Source of the DNA: Gymnogyps californianus
Lineage: Eukaryota; Chordata; Aves; Accipitriformes; Cathartidae
Length of the DNA: 64,000 nucleotides
Reading direction: 5' to 3'
Assembly: GCF_018139145.2 (NCBI RefSeq)
Contig: NC_059480.1
Coordinates: 16,616,428-16,680,427 of the forward strand
Part shown: in pieces, positions 25,331 through 37,100 of the stretch
Numbering within the stretch: the first letter of the stretch is position 1
How the letters are laid out: every line of letters begins with the position of its first letter
Position numbers and translations under genes: made by a program
The notes under the pieces: model-generated
Databases searched by the model: none
Told to the model about the DNA's origin: nothing
The model's input: the letters and a program-made list of their open reading frames with translations, nothing else

Positions 25331-27000
25331 CTCCTGCCCCAACTCCGCTGGTCTCTTTTTACTTGTGTTCACTTTTCCCAAAGCATAGACTTCGCATTTC
25401 TTGCGGCTCATGTCCTGCAGTGGGACTGCTAAGACTGATGTTATTGTCAGATATGCTGTTTGCAAGAGCAGCCGACACTCTTCAAGTTATTCTAGCACTT
25501 ACATTTCTGCAGAAATCAGATTATTTGCCATGCAGGTGTATCCTCTGTGTTTGTAAGTCCAAGGCTGGGTTAAAACTATGCAGGGCTAAAGAGGTATTTT
25601 TTCCTGGAGGAGTGTGCTTGTGGAAAGGGCTCCTCGTACTGAAGGACCTGTCACAGATGCAGACCAAGGGGGGATGACGCCTACTCGAGAACGCTGACAG
25701 CATGTGCAGATGAGCAGATGTTTCGGAGGCGATAGGATGGACAAAAAGGCAGCATTTCCTGTTAGAAATGGTTAATTTGCTGAGGAAGTTGGATTCAAGG
25801 CCAAAAGAGCAAGAGCAGAAGAGTCCCGTGGGTGGTTTCTTGTGGTATTTTTCCAGAGTAGATGCTGATTTAATACTTCCTGTTGTTGAGTGATGCAGTG
25901 GGATTTTCCACTTCCCAGGGCAAGAGAGTTCGTGGTGCTGAGCCCTTGCTTAATGGTGTGCAGTGCAATGGCCACACGTGCTCTGCCGTGCCAGCAGACA
26001 GGGGAGATGCTAGATGCTGCTGCCTGTCAATCAGGTTGGAAAACAAAGCTGAATTCATAAGGAGGGGTCTAGAGAACAGGGGCAGAGCTGCAGTGTATTG
26101 CTCTGGAAGCAGATGGCATTCGGGGAGCCTCCTGCCTTGCTGGGAGCTGGTTAATGGGATAAGGTCATAGCATGGGGTCTGAGCCAGCTACGCAGCACCA
26201 TGAAGCTGCAACTAGTGTTGAAGACAATGAGTTCCTTAGTGTTTTACTGAATTGCCTGTGGTCACCCTTATAAGCAAATTCCCCTTCACTGGGTAATGAA
26301 TTATCAGATCCAGACAGAGGAAGTCTCTCATCATTTTCCTCCGAGGTAACTCAGATTCTTTGTAAATTAACTTGTTTTACAAACTGGAAGCACAGGATAC
26401 AAGAACAGTGGTTAAGAATCTCCTCCAAGTAGTGCTCAAGTGGATGGAAGCTTAATATAGGTCAGATTGCTATGCCAAATTCCAACTATCCAAATTGAGT
26501 AGCTGACTTTCTGCTTTCCTGTATCCCTTCTCAGATGTAAACGTCAGTAAGCAGCTCAATCCATGCATCTCTATTACAATCATGTCTATGGATAAAGCCA
26601 CACAGAATATGTGCTCCTTTCGGCTAAAGCTCTTAGATGAGCTCTCTTTAGAAAACTGGAGATGAGTTTTCCACGTTTCCCCCCTCACTCTGTTATCTCT
26701 GACTCCAAAGAGAGCTGATAACCTGTCTTCCTCTCATCCTGGGTTCATACTTACCATAAACTGCTGATAGACAATAGCAGACCAGTCCGTAAGTGTGCTG
26801 TCACTCCGCAGCAGGGTCATCATCCTTCACCACTGCAAAAGAGCAAAAGTGATAGGTGTCTGATACCATTTGCTCTTAATGCTTCTACCACCTTGTAGTA
26901 TTGATTTCAAACGGCTTTACATATACCCTTTTTATTCTGTTTGCATTTGGTTTTACCAGAGTTAAAGTAGTTAAAAAGTATAGAATTTTAACGGCCCTTT

Positions 27001-27086
27001 CCTTTCCTGTCCTGTCCTGTCCTGTCCTGTCCTGTCCTGTCCTTGTCCTTGTCCTTGTCCTTGTCCTTGTCCTTGTCCTGTCCTGT
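27001..27086. repeat. Composite simple repeat (CCTGT)n and (CTTGTC)n
   Basis: About eight CCTGT pentamers are followed directly by about six hexamers of the form CTTGTC, then by two more pentamers. The hexamer differs from the pentamer by one extra T. This suggests a single insertion inside one unit that was then amplified within the array. Confidence 0.9.
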
Positions 27087-27834
27087 AGCGGAGTTAAAGT
27101 TCATTTGTTTATGGCTGATCACATTTTGTCAGCCTTCCAAGCAGCAAGTAGTGCTTGGCAGGGTGATGCTGAGACTGCGTGGGCCAAAAATTATAAATAC
27201 CTTGAAATTACGGTTGTGTGCTCCCAATTTCAGTTTTTATAGGGGAAAAAGTATTGCTTCATGTTACAGAAGGAAAGTGGAAGAAGTGGAGAAAATCCAG
27301 TGCTTCAAGCAAGGTTTCAGCCAAGAAAGGAATCCAAACAAGTGCTGTCAGCTTGTGGCCTCTACAGACACAGGCAATTCCATAAGAGGACGTGAGCTCT
27401 GCAATGTACTCCTGTGTCCGAGGACTTGGCTCTGCTGCTGATGGAGTATGGGGAGAAGGGGCCAGTGATAACTTGAAGATGCTGTTTCCAAAATGAGGAA
27501 GCCTCCTCACGAAGAGGGATTAGATGACAAGGGCCCTTCACGCTGATTAGGTAAAGATTTGGGGAGGAGATGGACAGGAATGGGTGTCCTCCATAGATGA
27601 CCTCTGAGAGTGGTGACAGGTCATGGAGAGGAGGGTGCATGCAGGAGGTTTAGTCTGGAAAGCGTTTTTCCTGTAAATTCTGGATTGCAATGAAACCTAG
27701 GTGGGAGGAGGGCATGTGTGTGTGACATTTAGCCTGAGGAGTTTGGGGACACTCCAAGGTCATTCTGTAGTGTCAGTTACCTGGATTTATCCCTTGGATG
27801 TAAAACACTGAAGTTCTCACCAAGCGCACGCCCG

Positions 27835-27900
27835 TGCTCCATGGTGTCTCAGTGCCTCACTTGTAAAATGAGGCTTGTAGCCGAATAAATTCATTATATT
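27835..27900 (-). repeat. MIR-like SINE remnant, reverse orientation
   Basis: GTGCCTCACTTGTAAAATGA followed by GGCTTG resembles the reverse complement of the MIR/L2 segment normally reading CTCAGTTTCCTCATCTGTAAAATGAGG. Only this core is recognisable. Confidence 0.3.
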
Positions 27901-30566
27901 TGGAAAGTCTCATAATACATGCATATTTAAAAAAGACAGATACAAACCTGCATAAAATTCTGGGTGAGAACTGTTAGAAAGAAATTTTAGTAGGAGATGA
28001 GCAGTGATGTAGGGGAGAGATGATAGTAGGGATTATGGAAGAGTTGAACGGCTATGTTCCTACTTTGTTAATTGAAAAAAGATCCTGGGGAAAAAAAACA
28101 CACAGTAAATTTCTATCAGGAGCTGGACACCAACATTTAAATACCCGCTTTGGTTTTGCCCTATGGTGTGAGACAGCAATCCCATTCAGCAGTATGTTCT
28201 AATTAATGTATCGGTTCCCTCCTCTGGAACATACAGATCAAAGGTTTTTAGAAAATGCTTCCTTCCCACATGGAGGGCTATTCCTAGTATTATTTTTGGA
28301 ACTGGGGTTACCAGAAGTTTTCCAGGAAGAAAATTGCAAATCTCAGTGCTCCGCGGGCCATCTGCTTAATTTCTTCTTTTTTTATACATGAGACATTTTG
28401 GAGCCTGTACGTAATCAGACAGTCGTGTTGACTGATTCTGGCGTGTTGCAGAACAAACACCTTGTAGCCTGGACCAGATGTGGGGAGGCTAATGAGGTGT
28501 CTGTAACCAGAGTGTGAAAACTTGAAGCTGCAGCAAAGGTTTGGAATTTGATACCTCTTGAGGTAATGGAAGTTAGTGCTTTAGGTAGAAGAGAGAGTGC
28601 AGATTTGGGGAGAAGTGCTATTAAAGGCAATGAAGTAGTACATGAATTAGAAATGAGGGATGTTACTTTGAGAGCTGAAGACTGGCTAGAAAGTGAGGTC
28701 CCTGGAGAAGCTTTCATGATGCTTCTTTGTATTTGATTATTTTCAACTGCTGAGAAAACACAGCCTGCAAACATGTAATTTAAATCCATAGTCCGCTTTC
28801 ACCTGGAGCATGATTTCATGTCTTGCACTGAGAGCATGAGCAATGCTTGTGGGAATTGTGATCTGAGTGTCTGCACAAGATCTGGAGCACGGGAGTGGGT
28901 GCTGGTTATGGGCCCTGAGTGGTGACACACAGCTACTTCTCCCTGCTGGTCACATGTAGATGGAAATGGGGATGGTTAGAAAAAGAGACTCTTTTGGAAG
29001 CTACCAAGGGGTCCTGGATTTTCTTCTGCCTTGGCAGGAGCAAGGAAACTCAACTTTCCAGCTGTGTGCAGTCCCCTCAGACCACTGTCACTCATTTTGA
29101 CGTGCTTTGTCCTCCAGCCCTGTAATTCAGAACTGTTGGTGACCGTATTTTTCTCTTCACTTGATCTTTTGACATCTCCCTTGGAGTGTGACAGCCTGTT
29201 GGGCAGCACAAGTGGAAGGGCAGAACTAGCTGGTCTCATAGCTGGAGATGTGGCTTTGCCTTTACCTCGCTGGTACTGGATCCTTGAAATGCACATGGTG
29301 GGGCACGTCTCACCCATCCCTGGATAGCTGGGAGTCTGCATGCCATCATCTCAGAGCTAAGGCAGGTCCTCCATGCTCCTAGTGCCCATTGCCTCCTTGG
29401 GAACTGAACCCAAGGAGTGGTACCAGATGGGTACCAGACGGGGCAACCTGTGGAGCGCAGGACATGCAGTGCATGCTGTTGCCCACATTGGTGGAACCAG
29501 GGCTATCCAGTGAGGTGACTTTTAATCTGGAACTTGCTATTTGGTGTTTCCAGTGATTTCAGGCTGTAAAGCCCTCCCCGTTTCCCGGGGTGGGATTCCT
29601 GCCCTGGCAGCTGTGCTCTCAGCATGACCCGAGTGTTGTGGGCTGGACTGGGGAGAAGCCATTTGGGGCTGTCCTGGGGCTGCCAAACTCCCCTCAGATC
29701 TGCAAAACTGCCTTTAATTTTGAATGCAAAATTTTTATGGTGGCGTTCTCCTAAAATAGCAAGGAATGTTTTACCACCCCTTGGAAATACAGGGAAGACC
29801 CACATAGCTTGGGGTGTCTTGCTAGCACCCAGGCATTGCATGTGTTAGCACTATCTAGACAGATAGGAATAGCTACTTTAAATCATCCTTCTTAGTTTAG
29901 CGCTTTTGCTTTCCTTTGGGACATAGCTCTTCATTTGTCTTCCTTTGGGAAACTCCATATGTTTTGTTTTCCTCTGGCCTGTTTGGCATGTTGAAGCAAA
30001 ATGATGTGATTGACCTTTAGGGTTATAGATGAAGCCTAGTTTCCGATCCTCGTTAATTTAGGATAGCTGCAGGAAAATCTCAGAAGCACTATAGATATTA
30101 CAGATGAAAGCAGAAGCTGAATGGCTTGAAGAGGTTCAGCACTTTGGAAATTTGTAAATATTCAGCTGAGAGAGAAGTGGAGCATGTGTGTGTGATTTAC
30201 TGGGTGTCCTTGGCAATCTTCGCCCTTATTGAAGCAGAGGAGGAACAGCCATTACTTTTTTAAAAAAAAAGGAAATCTTTTTAAATTTTGCTTGCAGCTT
30301 CCCTGAACACAGAGGTTAGATGGCCTTGCCCTTACATCCCAGTGAAAGCCAAAGGCATGGAGAGGAGGCAAAGGAGGCACAAAGCGGCGGTGCTGCCTGG
30401 GGACCCATGCCGGTGCAGCTGTTGCATGCGGCTGCTTCCTGGTGGATCACAGCCGGAGCCGTGGCACCTCGGACGCCGTCCTCCAGGCATTGCTTACTTC
30501 GCAGCTGCTGAACGCTGTCTGTGGGAGAGTCGCTCAGCATTTTTCTCAGGGATTTTGGAACATGTT

Positions 30567-31148
30567 TGTCGTGGTTTAACCCCGGCCAGCAACTAAGCCA
30601 CACAGCCGCTTCCCCCCCCGCCCTTCCCAGTGGGGTGCGGAGGAGGAAAGGAAAAAAAAAGTAAAACTCGTGGGTTGAGATAAGAACAGTTTAATGACTG
30701 AAGTAAAAATAAAAATACACTACTAACTAAGAATAATAATAATTGTAATGAAAAAGAATACAACAAAAAAAAAAAAGAAATAAGAAAAGACAAGTGATGC
30801 ACAATGCAATTGCTCACCACCCGCTGACCGATGCCAGAGCCACAATCTGCGCCTCCTGGCCAACTCCCCCCTGTTTATATACTGGGCATGACATTCCATG
30901 GTATGGAATACCCCTTTGGCTAGTTCAGGTCAGCTGCCCTGGCTATGCTCCCTCCCAGCTTCTTGCACACCTGCTTGCTGGCAGAGGATGGGAAACTGAA
31001 AAGTCCTTGGCTTAAGATAAGCGCTACTTAGCAATGACTAAAACATCAGAGTGTTATCAACAGTATCCTCACACTAAATCCAAAACACAGCACTGTACCA
31101 GCTACTGCTAAGAAGAGAGTTAACTCTGTCCCAGCCAAAACCAGGACA
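30567..31148 (-). mobile_element. Solo LTR of an ERVL-type endogenous retrovirus
   Basis: The 582-bp element reads TGTCCTGGTTTTGGCTGGGA to CCACGACA on the - strand, so it has the TG...CA ends of an LTR. It is flanked by the direct repeat ATGTT (30562-30566 and 31149-31153), a 5-bp target duplication, which fits ERVL-class integration. On the - strand a TATATAAAC TATA-like box (near 30880) and an ATTAAA-type polyadenylation signal (near 30690) occur in the proper order. No internal retroviral sequence is present, so it is a recombination-derived solo LTR. LTRs with these ends and this internal CCACGAGTTTTACTT motif are common in neoavian genomes from my recollection; the exact subfamily is not assigned. 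It lies antisense to P3H2. Confidence 0.88.
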
Positions 31149-31153
31149 ATGTT

Positions 31154-34100
31154 TTCAGCACCACGTGGATCACATGAAGTCCGTGGTTCCTGCTGGAGCG
31201 AGGAGGAAAGCTGGGTGCATTCCCCTGCCAGTGTGACGAAGTCCTCCCCTTCCCCCTCATCTGCTAGGTCCCTCCCGAGGCGTTCATGAAGAGGGGGCAG
31301 CAATCTCTGAATTCGGCTCCAAAGGACTGGGGAAAACAGCCTCTCTCCTATACAATCTGCTGTAATAAACGTCAGCCCAGAGCCTGTGGGACAGATGGGT
31401 AAATCCTCCAAGCCTGTGCTCAGAGGGACCACTCCATGTAACTGGCTTTTGGTGGCTGGGTTTGTACAACACTAAATATTCAGCGAGGCTGTTCCTGTTA
31501 CTCCTCCTGGGCTCTGGTTTAACCATCAGACAAACCCCTGCTTCTTGCAGCATCCATGCCTGCTTGCCCTGCCCCTGAGGAAGTCGAGGCTCTAATGGAG
31601 CGAAGCTACTTCGATTCACTCAAAGGCGTGGGGTAATTAGTGACAAGGCTGTTTACATATCAGGCTCCCTCTTTCTGACCCAGTGATTTGGCACTTTGAA
31701 CACAGCTGCTGGTTTAATGCTGAAACCAGCCTTTTCCCAAGGAACAGCAAGCTTGGCTGCGAGTGAACCACTTAAAAATGTGTTGCCTAATTGCTGTTGC
31801 TTAATTAAAGGAAAGAGCATGCCAACTCTGCATTCTGGCTGTGCTAGGGAAGGGAGGCAAGCAAAGCTGGGAGGGGGAAAGCTCAGAGGAAGCCTGGAGC
31901 AAAGTGGTTTTGTGCAGGTCTTAATGGTCTGCCAAATGTTGCTGAACTTTTTCACTGGGCTGCAAAAGCTGTTACAAATTTTTCCTTCTCCCATCCCTTC
32001 TTTTCTTCTCCACACAGAGCCAACTCTGAGAGCCAGCAGCTTGGTATGGTATAGATTGGAAGGGAAGGCGTTGGGCTTAACAAGTCCTGGAGGTTTGTTT
32101 CTAGCTATCCCCCTGGTTGCTTTGAGCATGTGGAAAGTGGGTGTCCTCTGGTAGCTAGCATCTGGGCCAGCAAGTCAGCATGGAGCCGTACAGCATCATG
32201 CAGAGTTATCTGCATGGGTCTAGAAACTGTATGGTTGTGTCTGCATATTGCTGTGCCCTCAGCTGAGAAACACTCCAGGAAGAACTTAACTTGTTTCAGC
32301 ACAGCATCCTGGAAATGTGCTTATTTTGTCCCAGCTGCGTTGCCCTGATGTCTGGACTGAGCAGTCCCACTGCTTCCAGGTCTGTGGTTAGTGTGTGTTA
32401 CGTACGGTCAGGTGTCTCTGCACCCATGGGATGGACATGCCTGGTGCTTCACTGTTCTGACTCTTTGGCTCTAATTTCGTAGGGTTTTTTTTTTGTTTTT
32501 TTTTTTTGTAGCATTTTACTACCTTGGCACTACTGGACTTTGAGGTCTAGAGGTAAGAAAGGCTTGCATAGTCTTGGTCGCTTCACTGCCTGCAGAGTGG
32601 TCCTCTCCTGGGAAGCTGGAGGCTGAGCAGCACTGGCCTGGCTATGCTCTCCAGTGGGAAGTGCAAACAGGAAGGTGTTGATGTTCAAACTCAGTAGCCA
32701 GCTCCCAGCCAGCTCATTTATAGCATTAACTGTCTGCTGCAATGGAAAGGCCGTGTTCAAGCAGAATATCCATATGTGGGTCTCGGATGACAGTGAAGTG
32801 AGTGAGAGCATGAATGAGTGGGTGTACTCTGCTGCCTAGAGATGAGTATGTGCAGCTCCTACCCTTGTGAGTTCACAGAGCAGTTTAGATCCGTCTGCAG
32901 AAATGCACTGAGCCTCTGCAGTGGTTAAATGGCTGTTTAGACTTGGAAGGAAGGACTGGAACATAAGATCAAAGGTAGATGGATGAGGCTGTGGGTCTCT
33001 GCCATCTGCTAAATGCATCACAGGTAGCTGGGCTGGCTGTGCTGCAACATTAAATTCCCAATGGCTCTTGCAGAGGAGAATTCCCATTGCCTGCATTACA
33101 TTGCAGCCCAAGTACGCAGGCTGCGTTGCGCCGCAGTAGAGTTTAATTCTTTTTCCAGACCAGCTTTTAATCCACTTATTTTTCAGTAGGCCTGTTTGAA
33201 CATAAATAAATGTAATTAAATGTGTGTTTCCCAGTTGGATGAAGGCAAGGTAGAGGAAGGCAGCTGGCCTGGAAGGAAGCACAAAGGCTTTGAAACAAGC
33301 TTCTGTGAGGTGCTCTGATGCTCTTTTTGGAGTTAGTGAGTATCCAGTGAGGAAGATGCCAGGGCAGGTGTGGCTTATACCCATGTGAATTGCCTTGATC
33401 AGAATCCTCCTGTTTGTTGCGGAAGTGTGTGGGACTCAGCAGGGGAAGCGGTGAGAAAATTACTGTCTTTGGGATCTCAGTTATTGCTATTGCATGTACA
33501 TGGGGGTGTGTACATGTGCTATTGCTGTAGATCTGTTGCAGTTGTATCATCTGATGAGGTGCTGAGCAAAGAGCTCCTAAGGTCAAGGGGTATTGGTGTC
33601 ATTCAGTGTTTCGCAGGATTTGACCCACATGAGTAAGCTAATGAGATGATACCTCAGTGTGTGTGTGTGTGATCACTCCAGGACACTGATTGCTTATTTA
33701 ACATAGTCACCAAACTCCTAAAGGACACTGCCGGTCACAGAGACACAATGAGGTGAAAAAGACCAGGTCAGAAGTGTAGGTTTCTTCTCAATAATTTCCT
33801 CACCCCATTTTTTTGCAATTCCAGTTAAACAGCATCTGAGCTTTCAAATTAGAGGGTTACAGTAGAGTCATGTTCCTTGGTGCATGCAAGAATGGGTCTG
33901 CACCTGCGTCTGAGCACAAGGAAGAGGCATAGTCCCACCCTGTTGTTTTCCAAGAACCGAGCGGTTAGCAGATTTGCAGGACAGAGGAAAATCTGCCATG
34001 GCCAAAAATAATTCCTCCTCTGTGACCAACCAGGAGTGGCTGTCTGGCTGGCCATCACATCATCACTCACGCCGCTGTTTGGCTTGAAACCTGGAAGGTG

Positions 34101-37100
34101 GATATGCTGTCAGGTGTTTTAAGGGTCCTTTTTGAAACATGAGGGTATCCTACCAGTGGGTTCAGCCTAAGCTGAACATCCCTTTACCTGCCATCTCCTT
34201 TAGGATGTGCTGGGGAATAAGTCTTTTGGTAATGCAGAAGTTGCACACCATGCAAGGTCCTCCTCTACATTTCCACAGGAGTTTTCAGGGGTGTTGAGAG
34301 GGAAGGAGCTGTGGTTATGCCTTCCCAGGCAATGTGGTTGGGGTCTGTTCTTATTTGCTAGTTATTACAAAATAGCCAAATCTGCTTGCTTCCACCAAGA
34401 AAAGGAAACCTCTTAAAAGTGCTGCTTCTGAACTGCTGCTTGCCTTCCTGTGGGGGGGATTTAAAAAATTGTGGGTAGGTTGCGAGTTTGTTATTGATGT
34501 GGGATGCAGGAGGACCCAGTACAGATGTGAAAGGGAGTATCTAGGTATGAACACAGGTCAATTTTAGTTCTCACACTGCTATGAAGGCAATTCTTCTTTT
34601 CCTGTTGAAGTGTGAGGTAGGTTGAACTGGACCAGTGGCAATTCCATGGCAATTCCCTCGACTCCTTTGACCGATGTGACAGTGGAGCCCAGTGCCTGCC
34701 TGTGATCAGATACAAACCTGAAGCCCACTATGTGGACCTAGGAAAAGGAGTCCCACAACATCTATCCATGCAGCTGGAGTTGCTTCAAAGTACCTCCTGG
34801 AACTGAATCTTTGGTTTACTTGCCCATCATTTTGGGAGGTGAAGTGGGATGTAGTTTCAGTGCCTGAGTTTAGTACTTGCAGAATAAGACTGTGAAGATT
34901 TTTTGATGAAAATCCTCTGGAAGCTTTAAAGGAAAAAAGCCAAAATTTACCATCAAATCTTTTCCCCAGAACTAGGTTCCTCCCTGCAGTGTTCTCCAGC
35001 ACGCTCCCCCTCAGGTTGGCACCAGATCAGTTTGACACTAGGGGAAGCTCAGGGTGCTGCTGGGAGCAGGTCAGTGGCCAGCCTGCACATGGGGAATGTG
35101 GCATGGGCTCAGGTTCAGCTACTAGAAGGGAAGGTAGCCTGAAGGTTGAGGGATAAATAAGCTGTTGATACCGCTAAAGTTGTTGACCACTGCTGGCTGG
35201 TGGAAGATGATGCATGTGTCTTAAGCTCTGGATTTCTTTCTCTTTTCATGCAGCCAACACTAAAACATTCATGCACACTGAAGAAGCAGTGTAAGGGTCA
35301 TTTCTCAGGCTGTAGAGGACCAGTTTTGTTTCAGTTGGTGGCCAGCAGCTCCTAGGGTCTCTACCATCTCCCATCACTGGAGCTGGGGGAAGGGGCAAGA
35401 GCAATGTTTTTGAGTTTTTAGTGATGTGGGGTGTAGCTGGCTTGCTCCTTCCCTCCCCATGGCAGTTCAGTGGGGATGGAAGCTGCGCTCGAAGCAGTTT
35501 GCTCATCCCCGTGGTGACAGCAGCAACATCAGCACTGCGTGTGGAGACGGAGCACAGCTGTTCTGAGCGGGTGAAAGATGACAAAGTTCCTACCGCGGCC
35601 TCCCCAGGCCTCTCGGCATGAATCCCAGAGCTGCTGCCTCAAAGCAGCAAGGAGGGACGAGGGCAGGGGACGGGAGGCGCCGGGAAGCCACGGGCCCACG
35701 AGCTGGGGCAGGGTGAGCTCAGAGCTGTCCTGTTCCCTCAGTGGGAGCAGCAGGGCAGAGAGGGGAGTCAATATTTCCAGTCTTGGCTTTTACGCTTTAT
35801 TACTGCTGCTTTCAGCAGACTTGTTTGGCGGGAGGAGCTGTAGGGGGGCTGCAAACAATGGCTGCTCACATTTTCCAGCTGTCAGATACTTAATGACATT
35901 AACTCCCCAGCCCCCTATGTTTTTTATTTATTTTATTTTTTCTTTCTGGCACAGCCAGCTGAAGTGCTGCCAGCAGCCAGCTCGACCCAAATCCTGGGCC
36001 CGATTGCTGCCCTTCACCTCCCAGGGGACCCCGCTCTGCCGGGCTGCCCTCCAGCAGCAAAGGGGCTGCTTGCTCGTAGGAAGCACAGTGCCGAGCAGCC
36101 GAGGTGCAATGGGGGTCCCTGGTCTTTCTCTCCCTTGAGGAGCTGTAAATGTACATTAACTAGGTGGATGTGTGGGAGGGAAGTGTCTCCTCCTTGAGAG
36201 CAAGGAAATAATTTGTTTTGTGTATGGAAAAGGCATCTGTTCTCTGCACAGACTACTGAAAGCAGCAAAAGCCATCCGGTCTTAGCATCCCAGAGAATGG
36301 GAGGGCTCAGGGGTTTGCCAACTCCATCATCCTGCTAACCCACAGCCACCAGTGTCCCAGCTTTAACCCCTTGTAGCCCCCTTCCTGCAAAGGCCAGCAG
36401 ATTCACATTGCTCATGCACCGAGCCTTCTCCCGCCATCCCAGGCCCTGCATCAATCGCTGGACTGCAGGTTCAATAGAGCTCTGAGCAGGCTGAGGTTTG
36501 AGCCTCACAAGCTGGGTGTTTCCAGTTGCTTTCTTGAGCTCTGCTGGTGCTAGTTTTGGGTTGAAGGGCGGCTGAGCTCGGGAGTGTGCTAAGCCCCGCT
36601 GCAGCCCAGTTTGTTCAGTTATTCTTGTGAATTAGCAGACAATTGACATTCAGCCTTTCCTGGGGGTAAGGGTGATGGGGGAGGAGACACTCAGCACAGA
36701 GAGGAAAAAGGAAAAATACCTTTGGACTCTATCCAGCTCTTTGAATTCTGGAGCTGAGGTGCATTGCACCACCTCTGAACTGATCGTTTTCTGCCTAGCT
36801 TTGACTCCAGGCATACAGTTTGCCCTTGTTATGATATATGCATTATATATAAGTGCATGTAGGTCTGTACAAACGTTGTACACAGTTTGCATGCTTTCGC
36901 AACATGCCTGCTGCTGTATATGAGCATGCTTGTATGTTTAGATGATAAGAGCTCGAATGCTTTCAGGAAGCTGTGGCCTGGGAACATCCTGAAGATTTAC
37001 AGTGCCTTTATCCCCCACTGCAGGGTACCTGCTAGGTATGTGCTCTCATATGCATGCTGCTTCCCTCCCATCGTGTGCTCTGGGTTTTGCGCAGGATCTG

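Larger units (their letters stand above)
25330..30566. other. Intron 1, third segment: no gene seen
   Basis: This is ordinary intron sequence apart from the CCTGT/CTTGTC simple repeat at 27001-27086 and a MIR-like reverse piece near 27835-27900. A purine-rich stretch with an open frame lies at 28548-28736, but it has no splice-site pair and no recognisable homology. GC content rises locally near 30320-30500. Confidence 0.5.

Noticed and set aside
35578..36138. 186-codon open frame on the + strand in a GC-richer patch
   Set aside because: No recognisable domain, no Kozak or splice context that makes sense, and overlapping frames are open on the other strand, as expected from composition.
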